Positions 29,922-39,201 of a stretch of 64,000 bases of DNA are shown one piece after another. Origin of the DNA: Peptoniphilus vaginalis. GTDB taxonomy: Bacteria; Bacillota; Clostridia; Tissierellales; Peptoniphilaceae. The stretch spans positions 248,001 through 312,000 of the forward strand of contig NZ_FXLP01000005.1 in NCBI RefSeq assembly GCF_900176605.1, read 5' to 3'. The notes beneath the pieces were generated by a model. It had not been told where the DNA came from. It saw only the letters and a list, made by a program, of their open reading frames with translations, and made no database searches. Position 1 is the first letter of the stretch, and each line of letters starts with the position of its first letter. The position numbers and the translations under genes were made by a program.

Positions 29922-31160
29922 TTATTTTTCTAATTTATAATACATTTTGTAGTGTTTTATTGATCCATACTTTCTCTTTAGATAAGTTATTTCTCTAGAA
30001 ATGCTAAAGTCCTTCTTGTTGTTAATTGTAAACTCATAGCCATTCCTTAAAAGCTTATCAATTGTCTTGTGGTATTTTTTATTTGTGTATTCTTTTAAAA
30101 GTTTTGGATGGGCATTCATCCAAATTTTTGAAGTATCCTTGTGGTAGTAAACCTCTTCTTCAAAGCCAAGGTCTAAGAGGTCACGAATGTAAAAATCAAG
30201 AACGTTTACGCCACCAGCAGCCATAAAGTAGTGACTTTGTGGAAGTCTTAGGTTCATTTCAAAGGCCTTGAAGCTATTGTCTCGTGGATCGTATTTTAAG
30301 TCTATGTTTGAAAAGCCAGTGTAGTGAATTGACTCTAACTTTTCTTTATAGAATTTAAAAAGTTCTGGCATATATCTTGTGTAAATCGCATCATTATTTC
30401 CAATCCTTAGTGGAAGTGGATCGGCAAGAAGAATTTGACCATATACCATCATCCTAACTTTTCCATTCTTGTCACAGTAGGCGTTAAAGGAGGCTTGGTT
30501 TGATGCAGGGCCAGGAATAAATTCTTGGACAAGCATTGTACCTTCATAGTTGTTGTCATCGTAAATAGTTTTTACAACGGACTCAAGTTCTTCATAATCA
30601 GATATTGTGTAGACCTTATACTTGTTTGGAAAAGATAATTTCACATAGGAAATAGAATCGTTGGGCTTAAGTATAAGTGGAAATTGCAAATCAAGGTCTT
30701 TAATTTCCTTAGAAGAATTTATTATTGCAAATTTAGGATAGGGTATGCTAAGTTCTTCGCAGGTATTATAAAAATCAATTTTATTTTCAAGCCTTTCATT
30801 TAAGTCTGTTGATGGCGTATTAAACTTGTAATATTGTTTTATCTTTTCCTTGTTGTTTGATAGCAACTTGGAATACTCGTCACCGCATGGAATTGTAATC
30901 AGGCTGGCATCTTTATTAGCTTCTGCAAATTTTATCATTTCATTTACAAAAACTTCATTATCAGAAAAGTTTTTTATAATTTTTCTATCAAGAATCTTTG
31001 AATTGTCTGTAGCAGGAAGGGCCTTTTGACAAAAAACTGTGGAGATTAGACCATAGTTGTCATTTAAAATACGAGCAATCCCATAGGCATTTTCATCGGA
31101 ACCAAGAATTACAAACTTAACTTTATATTTTTTTATTAAATCTCTAGGAATATTTTTCAT
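29922..31160 (-). CDS. ATP-grasp carboxylate-amine ligase, D-aspartate ligase-like
   Basis: ATP-grasp enzyme of 412 residues. It opens with a nucleotide-binding fold (FVILGSDENAYGIARILN). ATP-grasp features follow: FPLILKPNDS (ATP lysine), MLVQEFIPGPAS and the metal-binding FEMNLRLPQSHYF near the C-terminus. From memory of the family, the opening, the FIPG loop and the VRMM segment resemble the enterococcal D-aspartate ligase that activates D-Asp for the peptidoglycan cross-bridge. That specificity is inference; a biotin-carboxylase-like or CPSase-like ligase is the alternative. It is monocistronic with its own promoter and terminator, and no Asp racemase lies beside it. Confidence 0.65.
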   Translation of the reverse strand: MKNIPRDLIKKYKVKFVILGSDENAYGIARILNDNYGLISTVFCQKALPATDNSKILDRKIIKNFSDNEVFVNEMIKFAEANKDASLITIPCGDEYSKLLSNNKEKIKQYYKFNTPSTDLNERLENKIDFYNTCEELSIPYPKFAIINSSKEIKDLDLQFPLILKPNDSISYVKLSFPNKYKVYTISDYEELESVVKTIYDDNNYEGTMLVQEFIPGPASNQASFNAYCDKNGKVRMMVYGQILLADPLPLRIGNNDAIYTRYMPELFKFYKEKLESIHYTGFSNIDLKYDPRDNSFKAFEMNLRLPQSHYFMAAGGVNVLDFYIRDLLDLGFEEEVYYHKDTSKIWMNAHPKLLKEYTNKKYHKTIDKLLRNGYEFTINNKKDFSISREITYLKRKYGSIKHYKMYYKLEK

Positions 31161-31207
31161 GTTTCTCCTTTTATCGATAAATTTATTTAGTCGCTATATC
31201 TTTATAC

Positions 31208-31213
31208 ATTATA
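31208..31213 (-). promoter_or_regulatory. -10 box of the leftward ATP-grasp gene
   Basis: On the minus strand a TG dinucleotide directly precedes TATAAT, about 50 bases before the ATG, which has an AAAGGAG ribosome site. The -35 is weak. Confidence 0.45.
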
Positions 31214-31232
31214 CACCAGTAGAAAAGAAAAT

Positions 31233-32198
31233 TTAAGGAAACTGGTAAAAAGCCTTATCCTTATCCTTCCAATAATTTGAAATTTTTATTATCTCATCTT
31301 GAGAAATTATTTTTTTATTACTTTCCTTTAAAGCCTTGTCGATTTCAGAAATCACAGACAACTTGTCAGCACACCACTTAGGTTCATAAAGTTTTGACTT
31401 TGGTGGGTCCCCAGTTATCCTGTGGACTACAGTTTTCTCGTCAATCCTATCTAGGGCTCTAAGAATAAGATCAACATATTCCTCTTTTGAAAGAATTTTA
31501 AAATTTTTATTTTTGTATAGATTATAGATTGGCGAATCCTTTAAGATGTATAAATTGTGAAACTTTACTCCAAAGGGTGCAAGATCTTTTATATAATTAA
31601 TTGTCTTATCGAAGTCCCCTTGGCTTTCATAGGGAAGCCCGAAGATAGCGTGAAGCAAAAATAAAATATTTGCATCCTTTAGCTTATTTATAGTATCATC
31701 AAAAAGTTTGTGAGAGTAGCCACGATTAATTAGCTTAATTGTTTCTTCATTAACTGATTGCATCCCAAGTTCAAGCCAAAGAGTTTTTTTCTCAGAGATT
31801 TCTTTTAAATACTCAATCTTCTCATCATCAAGGCAGTCACACCTAGTTGCAATTGAAATACCACTCACATCATCACGGTCTGCGACTTGATCATAAATTC
31901 TTTTTAAATCATCAAGATCCCCATAGGTGTTGGTAAAATTTTGAAAGTAGGCTATGTAGTTCTCGGCTTTCCATTTATTTTTTAAAAACTTTTTTTGACT
32001 TTCAATTTGTTCCTCTATACTTAAATACTTTGAACTAGCGAACTCTCCACTGCCTTCATCAGAACAGAAGATGCAACCAGTATTTGACAGTCTGCCATCT
32101 CTGTTGGGACAAGAAAATCCTCCATCAAGAGAAAGCTTGACAGTCTTGCCGCCAAAGTATTCTTTAAAAAAATCATTAAAGGATAAAAATCTTCTCAC
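31233..32198 (-). CDS. Radical SAM protein, YhcC family
   Basis: Radical SAM protein of the YhcC/TIGR01212 family, whose reaction is not established. The family-specific long-spaced cluster motif (CPNRDGRLSNTGCIFC) is near the N-terminus, followed by ELGMQSVNEETIKLINRGYS and HNLYILKDSPIYNLY. The GTG at 32198 is preferred because GGTGAT precedes it by four bases and the family opens there (RRFLSFNDFFKEYFG); an upstream ATG at 32216 would add six residues. The product is about 321 residues. Confidence 0.87.
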   Translation of the reverse strand: MRRFLSFNDFFKEYFGGKTVKLSLDGGFSCPNRDGRLSNTGCIFCSDEGSGEFASSKYLSIEEQIESQKKFLKNKWKAENYIAYFQNFTNTYGDLDDLKRIYDQVADRDDVSGISIATRCDCLDDEKIEYLKEISEKKTLWLELGMQSVNEETIKLINRGYSHKLFDDTINKLKDANILFLLHAIFGLPYESQGDFDKTINYIKDLAPFGVKFHNLYILKDSPIYNLYKNKNFKILSKEEYVDLILRALDRIDEKTVVHRITGDPPKSKLYEPKWCADKLSVISEIDKALKESNKKIISQDEIIKISNYWKDKDKAFYQFP

Positions 32199-32269
32199 AC
32201 TTATCACCACATTCATTATATATTTAATTAAAAATTATTTCTATCTCTGTGAAATTGAAAAAAATACTA

Positions 32270-32275
32270 TATAAT
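32270..32275 (+). promoter_or_regulatory. Probable -10 box upstream of the TPR gene
   Basis: TATAAT lies 23 bases before the TPR gene start, in the short divergent gap. No convincing -35 is seen at the right distance. Confidence 0.4.
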
Positions 32276-32298
32276 AGAATAGGAATTGAGGTTTTTTA

Positions 32299-33195
32299 AT
32301 GGACTTAAAATTTAAAAACTATTTAATTTTAGCAGAAGATTTTTTAATTGATGGCGATTATGATAAGGCTGAGGACCTTTTACTAAGGTCGCTTAACTTT
32401 ACATCTACCAAAGACATTGATGAAAGAATTTCAGTTTACTTTGAGTTAGCTGATATTTATCTAAAAAAAGAAGTTTATAATGAGGCAAAAAATTATTTTG
32501 AAAAGATTTTAGATTTAAAGGAAATGCCTGGTGCCTATTATGGACTTGCCATTACCAATGACTTCGAGGGTGGAGACATAGGCTACTCTATAGGAAATTA
32601 TAAAAGAGCCATTAACTTAGATGATAATTATGACAGGGCTCACTATTACTTGGCTCAAGCCTATGACAAAATGGGAGAGAGTAGGCTTGCCATAGATGAA
32701 TTAAAAAAAGTTATTGACATAGATAAATTTGATTTTGTAGCCTACAATGACCTAGGGTCTATCTATGAAGTCCTAAATGAAGATGAACTGGCAGAAAATT
32801 ATGTAAAAAAATCATTAGATATTAAACAAGATTATGGGAGAGCCATCTATAATATGGGTGTCCTTAGTAAAAAGAAGGGCGACAACAAGCTGGCACTTAA
32901 ATATTATTATGATGCCATAGGAAAATTTGAAGAACCCTTTTTATTTTTAAATATGTCAGCAATTTATATTGAAGAAAAGGATTATAAAGCTGCTATTGAT
33001 ATATTAAACAGGGGACTTATAGATTTTCCAAAGTCGGTAAATCTTCACTATAACAAGGCCTGCTCCTTCCACTTGCTTGGGAGAGATGACTTGGCTAAAG
33101 AAGAGATTATTAAAGCTATAGATATAAATCCAGATGCCTATCACTGGGCATTGAAGGACGATGATTTAAGCGAAATAGTAAAGGAGTTAAAATGA
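32299..33195 (+). CDS. Tetratricopeptide repeat protein
   Basis: Cytoplasmic protein of 298 residues built from about seven TPR helix pairs. Recognisable repeat cores include YDKAEDLLLRSL, YNEAKNYFEKIL, YDRAHYYLAQAYDKMG, YGRAIYNMGVLSKKKG and YKAAIDILNRGL. No signal peptide, membrane segment or enzymatic domain is visible, so a protein-binding scaffold is all that can be said. It overlaps map by four bases, suggesting a shared transcript with map. Confidence 0.85.
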   Translation: MDLKFKNYLILAEDFLIDGDYDKAEDLLLRSLNFTSTKDIDERISVYFELADIYLKKEVYNEAKNYFEKILDLKEMPGAYYGLAITNDFEGGDIGYSIGNYKRAINLDDNYDRAHYYLAQAYDKMGESRLAIDELKKVIDIDKFDFVAYNDLGSIYEVLNEDELAENYVKKSLDIKQDYGRAIYNMGVLSKKKGDNKLALKYYYDAIGKFEEPFLFLNMSAIYIEEKDYKAAIDILNRGLIDFPKSVNLHYNKACSFHLLGRDDLAKEEIIKAIDINPDAYHWALKDDDLSEIVKELK

Positions 33196-33947
33196 TAATT
33201 ATAAAAACAGAAGAGGAAATTAAGAAAATGCAAGTTGCTGGTAGAGTTTTATCAGACGTTCACCACAAGCTTAGAGATTTTATTAAGCCTGGTGTTAAGA
33301 CAATTGAAATCGACAGATTCGTGGAAAATTATTTAAAGGAAAGAGGAGCCTATCCTGAACAAAAGGGTTACGAAGGCTATCCTTATTCAGTTTGTGCCTC
33401 TGTTAATGATGAAATTTGCCACGGTTTTCCAACTGAATATGAATTAAAAGACGGAGACATAATTACAGTTGATATGGTTGTAAATGTGGATGGATGGCTT
33501 GCCGATTCAGCTTGGTCCTATGAAGTGGGCAATGTTTCACCTGAAGCAAAAAAACTTTTAAGAGTTACTCGTGAAGCAATGTATAAGGGAATAGAAAAAG
33601 CTGTAATAGGAAATAGACTTGGCGATATTGGAGCAGCAGTACAAAAACACGCTGAAGACAATGGCTATTCTGTAGTAAGAGAATTTGTTGGCCATGGCAT
33701 TGGACAAGAAATGCATGAAGACCCACAAGTTTTACACTATGGAAAGCCTGGACGTGGTCTTAGAATCCAAGAGGGAATGGTATTTACTATTGAACCAATG
33801 ATAAATATGGGCAAGAAGGAACTTACAATTGACGATAATGGTTGGACAGCAAGGACAAAGGACGGTTCTCTTTCAGCCCAATATGAGCACCAAATTGCGA
33901 TAACAAAGGATGGTCCAATAATTATTACAGATCAAGGTGATTGTTAA
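33192..33947 (+). CDS. map: Methionine aminopeptidase, type I
   Basis: Removes the N-terminal Met from new proteins. The pita-bread fold metal ligands are recognisable in ITVDMVVNVDGWLADSA, FVGHGIGQEMHEDPQV, FTIEPMINMG and YEHQIAIT. The 251 residues are normal for type Ia. It overlaps the TPR gene at its start and leads into a MATE transporter three bases after its stop. Confidence 0.95.
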   Translation: MIIIKTEEEIKKMQVAGRVLSDVHHKLRDFIKPGVKTIEIDRFVENYLKERGAYPEQKGYEGYPYSVCASVNDEICHGFPTEYELKDGDIITVDMVVNVDGWLADSAWSYEVGNVSPEAKKLLRVTREAMYKGIEKAVIGNRLGDIGAAVQKHAEDNGYSVVREFVGHGIGQEMHEDPQVLHYGKPGRGLRIQEGMVFTIEPMINMGKKELTIDDNGWTARTKDGSLSAQYEHQIAITKDGPIIITDQGDC

Positions 33948-33950
33948 TAA

Positions 33951-35315
33951 ATGAGGGAAGTCAATTTACTAAGGGGAAATATTTTTTCTGCCCTATTAAA
34001 AATGGCTTTGCCGCTAATGGGAACTGCCTTTGTTCAAATGGCATATTCTCTTGTAGATTTAATGTGGTTGGGACGACTCTCTACAGAAGCAGTAGCTGCT
34101 GTAGGGGCCTGTTCCTTTTTAGTTTGGATGGCTCAGGCCATAACCCTTGTTGCCAAGACAGGAGTTTCTGTTGGACTGTCTCAGGCCTTTGGAAGGAATG
34201 ATGAGGAGTCGTCAAAAAAAGTTTGGATAGCAGGATTTATAATTAATTCAATCTTTTGTATAGGTTTAATGACCTTATACATAAGTATGAGAAATAATAT
34301 TATTGGCTTTTATAGACTAGAAAAATCTGTTCACACTATGGCAGTTGATTATTTATTAATTGTCAGTGGAGGACTTATTTTTACTTTTTTAAATCCAATC
34401 TTATCTTCAGCTTTTTTTGCTAAGGGAAATTCAATAACACCCTTTAAGATTTCAATTATTTCCCTAATAATTAATTTAATCCTGGATCCCTTTTTCATCT
34501 TTGGAATTTGGATATTTCCAGAAATGGGAATAAGGGGAGCAGCCTATGCTACTGTTCTTGCCCAGATGGTATCGAGCCTATTGTATCTTTACGTTGGAGT
34601 AGTAAATAGAGAAATATTTGTGAGGACAAATTATTTTAAGATGCCTGAAAGCTCTTACTTTAAATCAATTCTAAATCTTGGCTTGCCTGCATCACTCCAG
34701 TCTTTAATTCATGCTTCAGTGAGTATGATATTAAATAGATATATAGCAAGCTTTGGAGCTTTATACATTGCTGTTTATTCCATTGGATCGCAAGTAGAGT
34801 CTATTTCCTGGATGACTGCTGATGGTTTTTCCGTTGCCTTCTCAGCATTTTTTGGTCAAAATTTTGGAGCAAAAAATTATGAAAGGCTTCATCATGGAAG
34901 AAGAGAGGCCTTGAAAATTATAAACATAATTGGAATTTTTGCTACAGTCCTCTTATTTTTCTTTGCAGAAAATTTATTTAGACTCTTTATACCTAAGGAC
35001 CCTGAGGCCATTATAGCCGGTATAGATTATTTAAAAATTCTAGCTTTTTCGCAATACTTTATGACTTTAGAAATTGGTACTACAGGTATGTTAAATGGAC
35101 TTGGCCTCACGAGGTATCCCGCTATAAATTCTATGGTATTTAATGTGTCAAGGATTCCTATGGCTCTTTTATTAATGCAAATTTTACATGTAAATGGAAT
35201 ATGGACGGCCATGACCCTATCATCAGTTTTAAAGGGAATATTTTTAACTTTTATGTATTATTATTTGCGAAAAAAGACTAAAGGTTTTAGAATTAATATG
35301 AAAAGTTATTTATGA
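33951..35315 (+). CDS. MATE family efflux transporter
   Basis: Multidrug and toxic-compound extrusion transporter of 454 residues with twelve predicted membrane helices. Family features include PLMGTAFVQMAYSLVDLMWLGRLSTEAVAAVG at the first helices and an internal second half starting LNLGLPASLQSLIHASVS. The substrate cannot be told from sequence. It is followed closely by the cyclophilin gene. Confidence 0.92.
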   Translation: MREVNLLRGNIFSALLKMALPLMGTAFVQMAYSLVDLMWLGRLSTEAVAAVGACSFLVWMAQAITLVAKTGVSVGLSQAFGRNDEESSKKVWIAGFIINSIFCIGLMTLYISMRNNIIGFYRLEKSVHTMAVDYLLIVSGGLIFTFLNPILSSAFFAKGNSITPFKISIISLIINLILDPFFIFGIWIFPEMGIRGAAYATVLAQMVSSLLYLYVGVVNREIFVRTNYFKMPESSYFKSILNLGLPASLQSLIHASVSMILNRYIASFGALYIAVYSIGSQVESISWMTADGFSVAFSAFFGQNFGAKNYERLHHGRREALKIINIIGIFATVLLFFFAENLFRLFIPKDPEAIIAGIDYLKILAFSQYFMTLEIGTTGMLNGLGLTRYPAINSMVFNVSRIPMALLLMQILHVNGIWTAMTLSSVLKGIFLTFMYYYLRKKTKGFRINMKSYL

Positions 35316-35327
35316 AAGGGAGATAGA

Positions 35328-35933
35328 ATGTTAAAACAATTTGAAAAACCTGCAATTGGAGAAAAGATTGCAGTGCTAAAGACTAATAAAGGCAATATTA
35401 AGATTAGATTATTTGAAGAAGCAGCACCCCTTGCTGTTGAAAACTTCATTTCACTTATAGAAGACAAGTACTACGATGGAATAATTTTTCATAGGGTTAT
35501 AGAAAACTTTATGATTCAAGGTGGAGATCCAAGTGGAACAGGTCGTGGAGGAGAAAGTAAGTGGAATAAACCTTTTAAGGATGAGTTTGATGTAAACTTT
35601 AGAAACTTTAGGGGAGCCCTTTCCATGGCAAACGCTGGTCCTAATACAAATGGATCTCAATTTTTTATTGTTCAAGGGGACAAGCTATCTGATGATATAA
35701 TCTCCCAAATGAAAGAAGCTGGAGAAAAAAATGGTTATCCTGAAGAAATTGTAAAAGCCTACGAAGAAAAGGGTGGAGCTTTTTGGCTTGATGGAAAGCA
35801 CTCTGTCTTTGGACAAGTTTTTGAAGGAATGGATGTAGTTGATGACATTGCAAGGACTAGAGTTGGTTTTATGGATAAGCCAGTTAATGATATTGTAATA
35901 GAAGAAGCACTTGTAGAAGAGTATAAGGGATAA
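35328..35933 (+). CDS. Peptidyl-prolyl isomerase, cyclophilin type
   Basis: Cytoplasmic cyclophilin with no signal peptide. The active-site segments FHRVIENFMIQGGDPSGTG, MANAGPNTNGSQFFI and HSVFGQVFEGMDVVD are present. It is 201 residues, slightly longer than minimal cyclophilins because of an insert of about 30 residues after FFIVQGDKLS. The start follows AAGGGAG. Confidence 0.93.
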   Translation: MLKQFEKPAIGEKIAVLKTNKGNIKIRLFEEAAPLAVENFISLIEDKYYDGIIFHRVIENFMIQGGDPSGTGRGGESKWNKPFKDEFDVNFRNFRGALSMANAGPNTNGSQFFIVQGDKLSDDIISQMKEAGEKNGYPEEIVKAYEEKGGAFWLDGKHSVFGQVFEGMDVVDDIARTRVGFMDKPVNDIVIEEALVEEYKG

Positions 35934-35937
35934 GGTC

Positions 35938-36540
35938 ATGCATCAATATAGAGGAAGAATGATTTTACACACAGGTTCAATGTTTTCAGGTAAGACAAGC
36001 TCACTCGAAAAGGACCTAAAGAGATTTTCTATTGCCAACTACAAGGTGGTTGCCTTTAAACCACTTATGGATAAGAGGTATGCTAAAAGTGAAATTGTCA
36101 CACATGACAAGATTTCCCTTGACGCTGTTGAAGTAGAATCAATAAGAGAAATATTAGATTATGTAGAAAAATACTCTCCACAAGTTGTTGGTATTGATGA
36201 AGTACAATTTTTGTGCGACACTCCTGAACTTGTATTAGAAGACTTAGAAAAAATTCTCGATATGGGGATTACCATTGTTTTGGCAGGTCTTGATATGGAC
36301 TACATGGCTCAACCCTTTGAAATAGTAAAGGAACTTATGCCCAAGGTTGACTACCTCAACAAACATCATGCAGTTTGCAAGAAATGTGGAACAGATGCCT
36401 GGGTTTCTCATAGAAAAATCAAGAGCGACAAGAGGGTAGAGCTGGGAGCAGTAGAAGAATATGAACCACTTTGTAGAAGATGCTACAGGGAAGCAAGAGA
36501 AGAAGATAAGCTAAGAAAAAATCAAGAAAACTTTTTATAA
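35938..36540 (+). CDS. tdk: Thymidine kinase
   Basis: Type II thymidine kinase of dTMP salvage. The P-loop is GSMFSGKTSSLEKDL, the Asp-Glu pair is in VVGIDEVQFL, and the C-terminal zinc site uses CKKC and CRRC. The 200 residues are normal. It starts four bases after the cyclophilin gene. Confidence 0.94.
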   Translation: MHQYRGRMILHTGSMFSGKTSSLEKDLKRFSIANYKVVAFKPLMDKRYAKSEIVTHDKISLDAVEVESIREILDYVEKYSPQVVGIDEVQFLCDTPELVLEDLEKILDMGITIVLAGLDMDYMAQPFEIVKELMPKVDYLNKHHAVCKKCGTDAWVSHRKIKSDKRVELGAVEEYEPLCRRCYREAREEDKLRKNQENFL

Positions 36541-36544
36541 GATA

Positions 36545-36573
36545 TTGACATCCTCTAATCATTTGACTAGAAT
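36545..36573 (+). promoter_or_regulatory. Promoter of the psuK-psuG pair
   Basis: TTGACA at 36545-36550 and TAGAAT at 36568-36573 are spaced by 17 bases, a near-consensus promoter immediately after tdk. Confidence 0.8.
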
Positions 36574-36592
36574 ATAAGTAAATGATTAGAGG
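36552..36592. promoter_or_regulatory. Perfect 13-bp inverted repeat, probable autoregulatory operator
   Basis: CCTCTAATCATTT (36552-36564) is repeated inverted as AAATGATTAGAGG (36580-36592). The left arm fills the promoter spacer and the right arm covers the expected transcription start and the ribosome site. The next gene has an N-terminal HTH, so autoregulation is a natural inference. Confidence 0.7.
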
Positions 36593-36600
36593 TGATTTTT

Positions 36601-37671
36601 TTGACTCCAAGAGAGAAAGAAATTATAAATCTTTTGAAAAAAAATCCTGGAATGTCTCAGCAAGAAATTGCTGATGAGTTAAAGATCACAAGGTCAGGTG
36701 TATCTGCCCATATTAATAACTTGATGACTTCGGGTTATATCTTGGGCAGGGGTTATATCTTAAGAGAGGACACCTATGTAGCAATACTTGGTGGCTGCAA
36801 TATGGATATAACAGGTTCAACCCTTGACAATTTAAAGGAGAGAGACTCAAACCCAGGTAAAATTGAATACTCTAGTGGCGGTGTTGGAAGAAACATTTGT
36901 GAGAACCTAGCAAGGCTTGGAGTTAATACAAGCCTCCTATCAGTGGTAGGAAGAGACGATGCTGGCAAAAATATTTTGACTGAGCTCAATAGGATTAATG
37001 TTGATAGCTCAAGAGTTTTAATAACTGATGGTATCACTCCACACTATCTTGCAATCCTTGATGAAACAAGGGATATGTACGTAGCCATATCAGATATGGA
37101 ACTTATAAAAAATATAGACAAGGATTATGTAGAGAAAAATAAAAAGATTATTGAGAACGCTGAGTTCACAGTAATGGATACAAACCTTGAAGAAGAAACT
37201 CTTGACTATGTCCTAAAAAATTTAAAGGGAAAGTTTTTAATAGATGGGGTTTCAACTAAGAAGGTAATTAAGATTAAAGATTTGCTTGATAAGATTTACT
37301 TCTTAAAGGTAAATATTTACGAAGCCCAAGCCCTTTCAGGCTTAGAAACTGATAATATAGATAGGCTTGGAGAAGACCTAATCAATAAGGGACTAGAAAG
37401 TCTTGTAATAACTGCTGGAGGTCAAGGATCGTATTATTTTGAAAAAGATTTTAAAATGATGAGAAAGCCAAGAGAAGTTAAGGTATTTAGTGCCAGTGGA
37501 GCAGGAGATGCCTTTATGGCAGGCTATGCTTATGGACTCTACAATGACCTAGAAATAGAAGAGAGAATGGCTACAGCAGAAGCTGCGGCTAGGATAGCAC
37601 TTATGAGTTCAGACTCATGTTCAAAGGATATGAATGAAAATAATTTAAAAGGAGAAATTTATGATTACTAA
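36601..37671 (+). CDS. psuK: HTH-fused PfkB carbohydrate kinase, probable pseudouridine kinase
   Basis: A winged helix-turn-helix of about 55 residues ([38 protein letters not shown]) is fused to a PfkB-type sugar/nucleoside kinase. The kinase half has the [10 protein letters not shown] opening, the [15 protein letters not shown] substrate loop and the [16 protein letters not shown] anion hole. The partner psuG overlaps by 11 bases, which points to pseudouridine as substrate. The TTG at 36601 is chosen because AGAGGTGAT precedes it by good spacing. The HTH suggests it also controls its own operon. Confidence 0.88.
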   Translation: MTPREKEIINLLKKNPGMSQQEIADELKITRSGVSAHINNLMTSGYILGRGYILREDTYVAILGGCNMDITGSTLDNLKERDSNPGKIEYSSGGVGRNICENLARLGVNTSLLSVVGRDDAGKNILTELNRINVDSSRVLITDGITPHYLAILDETRDMYVAISDMELIKNIDKDYVEKNKKIIENAEFTVMDTNLEEETLDYVLKNLKGKFLIDGVSTKKVIKIKDLLDKIYFLKVNIYEAQALSGLETDNIDRLGEDLINKGLESLVITAGGQGSYYFEKDFKMMRKPREVKVFSASGAGDAFMAGYAYGLYNDLEIEERMATAEAAARIALMSSDSCSKDMNENNLKGEIYDY

Positions 37672-38584
37672 TGAAATGTTAAAAAAATATGTTGAGTACA
37701 GTGACGAAGTTAAAAAAGCTATGGAAGAAGGCAAACCAGTAGTTGCTCTTGAATCTACAATTATTTCTCACGGAATGCCTTACCCACAAAATATTGAAAC
37801 AGCTAAGGCTTGTGAAGAAATAATTAGAGAAAATGGAGCTGTTCCTGCAACAACTGCAATAATTGGAGGAAAAATAAAAATCGGTCTTAGCGAAGAAGAG
37901 TTAGAATTTATGGCAACTTCAAAAGACATCATCAAGGCTTCAAGAAGAGACTTTGCTTACATCGTTTCTCGTGGACTTAATGGAGCTACAACTGTTGCAT
38001 CAACAATTATTGCATCAAGGCTTGCTGGAATCAAAATCTTTGTTACAGGTGGACTTGGTGGAGTTCACAGACACGCTGAAACAACATTTGATATTTCAAG
38101 AGACCTTGATGAACTTGCATCAAATGACATTATGATAGTATGTGCAGGTTGTAAATCAATCCTTGATATTGGACTTACTCTTGAATATCTTGAAACAAAG
38201 GGTGTGCCAGTATTTGGTTACCAAACTGACTACATGCCAGCTTTCTTTACAAGAAAATCTGAGTTTAAAGTTGACTACAATATTAAGACTCCAAAGGAAG
38301 CAGCAGAAGCCGCAAACACTCAATGGGATCTTGGCCTAACTGGTGGAATTCTTCTTACAAATCCAATTCCAGAATCAGATTCAATGGATGAAGATAAAAT
38401 TAATAAGGCAATTGAAACAGCTCTTGTTGAAGCTGAAAAGAAAGGAATTCATGGAAAGGAAACAACTCCATTCTTATTAAGCAAGGTTCTTGAAGTTACA
38501 GAAGGAAAGTCTCTTGAAGCAAATATTGCTCTTGTAAAAAACAACGCAAGATTAGGTGCTGAAGTTGCAAAATATCTCTACTAA
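37661..38584 (+). CDS. psuG: Pseudouridine-5'-phosphate glycosidase
   Basis: Cleaves pseudouridine 5'-phosphate to uracil and ribose 5-phosphate. Family segments include [42 protein letters not shown] and the ending [16 protein letters not shown]. The 307 residues are normal. AGGAG precedes the ATG, and the gene overlaps the kinase, forming a pseudouridine salvage pair. Confidence 0.95.
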   Translation: MITNEMLKKYVEYSDEVKKAMEEGKPVVALESTIISHGMPYPQNIETAKACEEIIRENGAVPATTAIIGGKIKIGLSEEELEFMATSKDIIKASRRDFAYIVSRGLNGATTVASTIIASRLAGIKIFVTGGLGGVHRHAETTFDISRDLDELASNDIMIVCAGCKSILDIGLTLEYLETKGVPVFGYQTDYMPAFFTRKSEFKVDYNIKTPKEAAEAANTQWDLGLTGGILLTNPIPESDSMDEDKINKAIETALVEAEKKGIHGKETTPFLLSKVLEVTEGKSLEANIALVKNNARLGAEVAKYLY

Positions 38585-39068
38585 TTCAAAAAAAGTTTCA
38601 GAATCAAAGGTAGTCTTTACTTACGGTATCATGCCAACAGATTTAAACACTGGAGGCACACTTTATGGACCCAGACTTTTCGAGATAGCAGACCACAGTT
38701 CTGGTACTTGTGCCATAAGACACACAAGGGGAAGAGTTGCCACAATCTCATGTGATAACTTTACTTTTCATAAGCCAATTAACCAAGGAGATTTTTTAAC
38801 TGCGACAACTTTTATTTCAGGAGTGGGGAACACTTCTGTAGAAGTCTTTACAAAATTTACTAAAGAAGTTCCTATGACTGGTGAAACTGAACTTGCAGCC
38901 TTTTGTTTCTTAACTTTTAAGTGCAAGGGAGCAGAGCCAGGTAAGATTCCAGCAATTATTGGAGAAAGTCTTGAAGAGAAAAAAATTATAGAAGGCTACG
39001 AAGCTAGAAAACAAATAAATAAAATCAGGCAACAAAACAATAAGGAATTAAGAGAAATCTTAAAATAA
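38565..39068 (+). CDS. Hotdog-fold acyl-CoA thioesterase
   Basis: Hotdog protein of the acyl-CoA hydrolase (YciA/ACOT) type: [26 protein letters not shown] matches the active-site helix region, and [19 protein letters not shown] follows. The substrate is unknown. It is about 167 residues. A TTG at 38565 with AGGTG six bases upstream is the best start, so it overlaps the end of psuG by 20 bases. An upstream in-frame GTG at 38556 lacks a ribosome site. Confidence 0.85.
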   Translation: MQNISTNSKKVSESKVVFTYGIMPTDLNTGGTLYGPRLFEIADHSSGTCAIRHTRGRVATISCDNFTFHKPINQGDFLTATTFISGVGNTSVEVFTKFTKEVPMTGETELAAFCFLTFKCKGAEPGKIPAIIGESLEEKKIIEGYEARKQINKIRQQNNKELREILK

Positions 39069-39072
39069 AATG

Positions 39073-39108
39073 AAGCTGTAAGTAACTTTTGTTATTTGCA
39101 GCTTTTAA
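39073..39108 (+). terminator. Terminator after the thioesterase gene
   Basis: A 14-bp stem with two G-U pairs (39073-39086 with 39091-39104), a TTTT loop and a following T run. Confidence 0.9.
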
Positions 39109-39161
39109 TTTGCTTAATATGTTTTTAGAGAAGATTGAATTCAAGACAGGGTAGGCTTTTT

Positions 39162-39194
39162 AATATGAAAATATTTTCATATTCATGTTATAAT
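39162..39194 (+). promoter_or_regulatory. 22-bp palindrome overlapping a -35 region, with extended -10
   Basis: A perfect 22-bp palindrome, AATATGAAAATATTTTCATATT, spans 39162-39183. It is followed by TGT-TATAAT with the -10 at 39189-39194, so the palindrome occupies the -35 position and may be an operator. The -10 ends seven bases before the ATG of the next gene. Confidence 0.65.
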
Positions 39195-39201
39195 ATTTAA
39201 T

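Noticed and set aside
33941-34201. Open frame overlapping the start of the MATE gene (86 codons)
   Set aside because: It lies in another frame of a clear MATE transporter; the translation has no domain.
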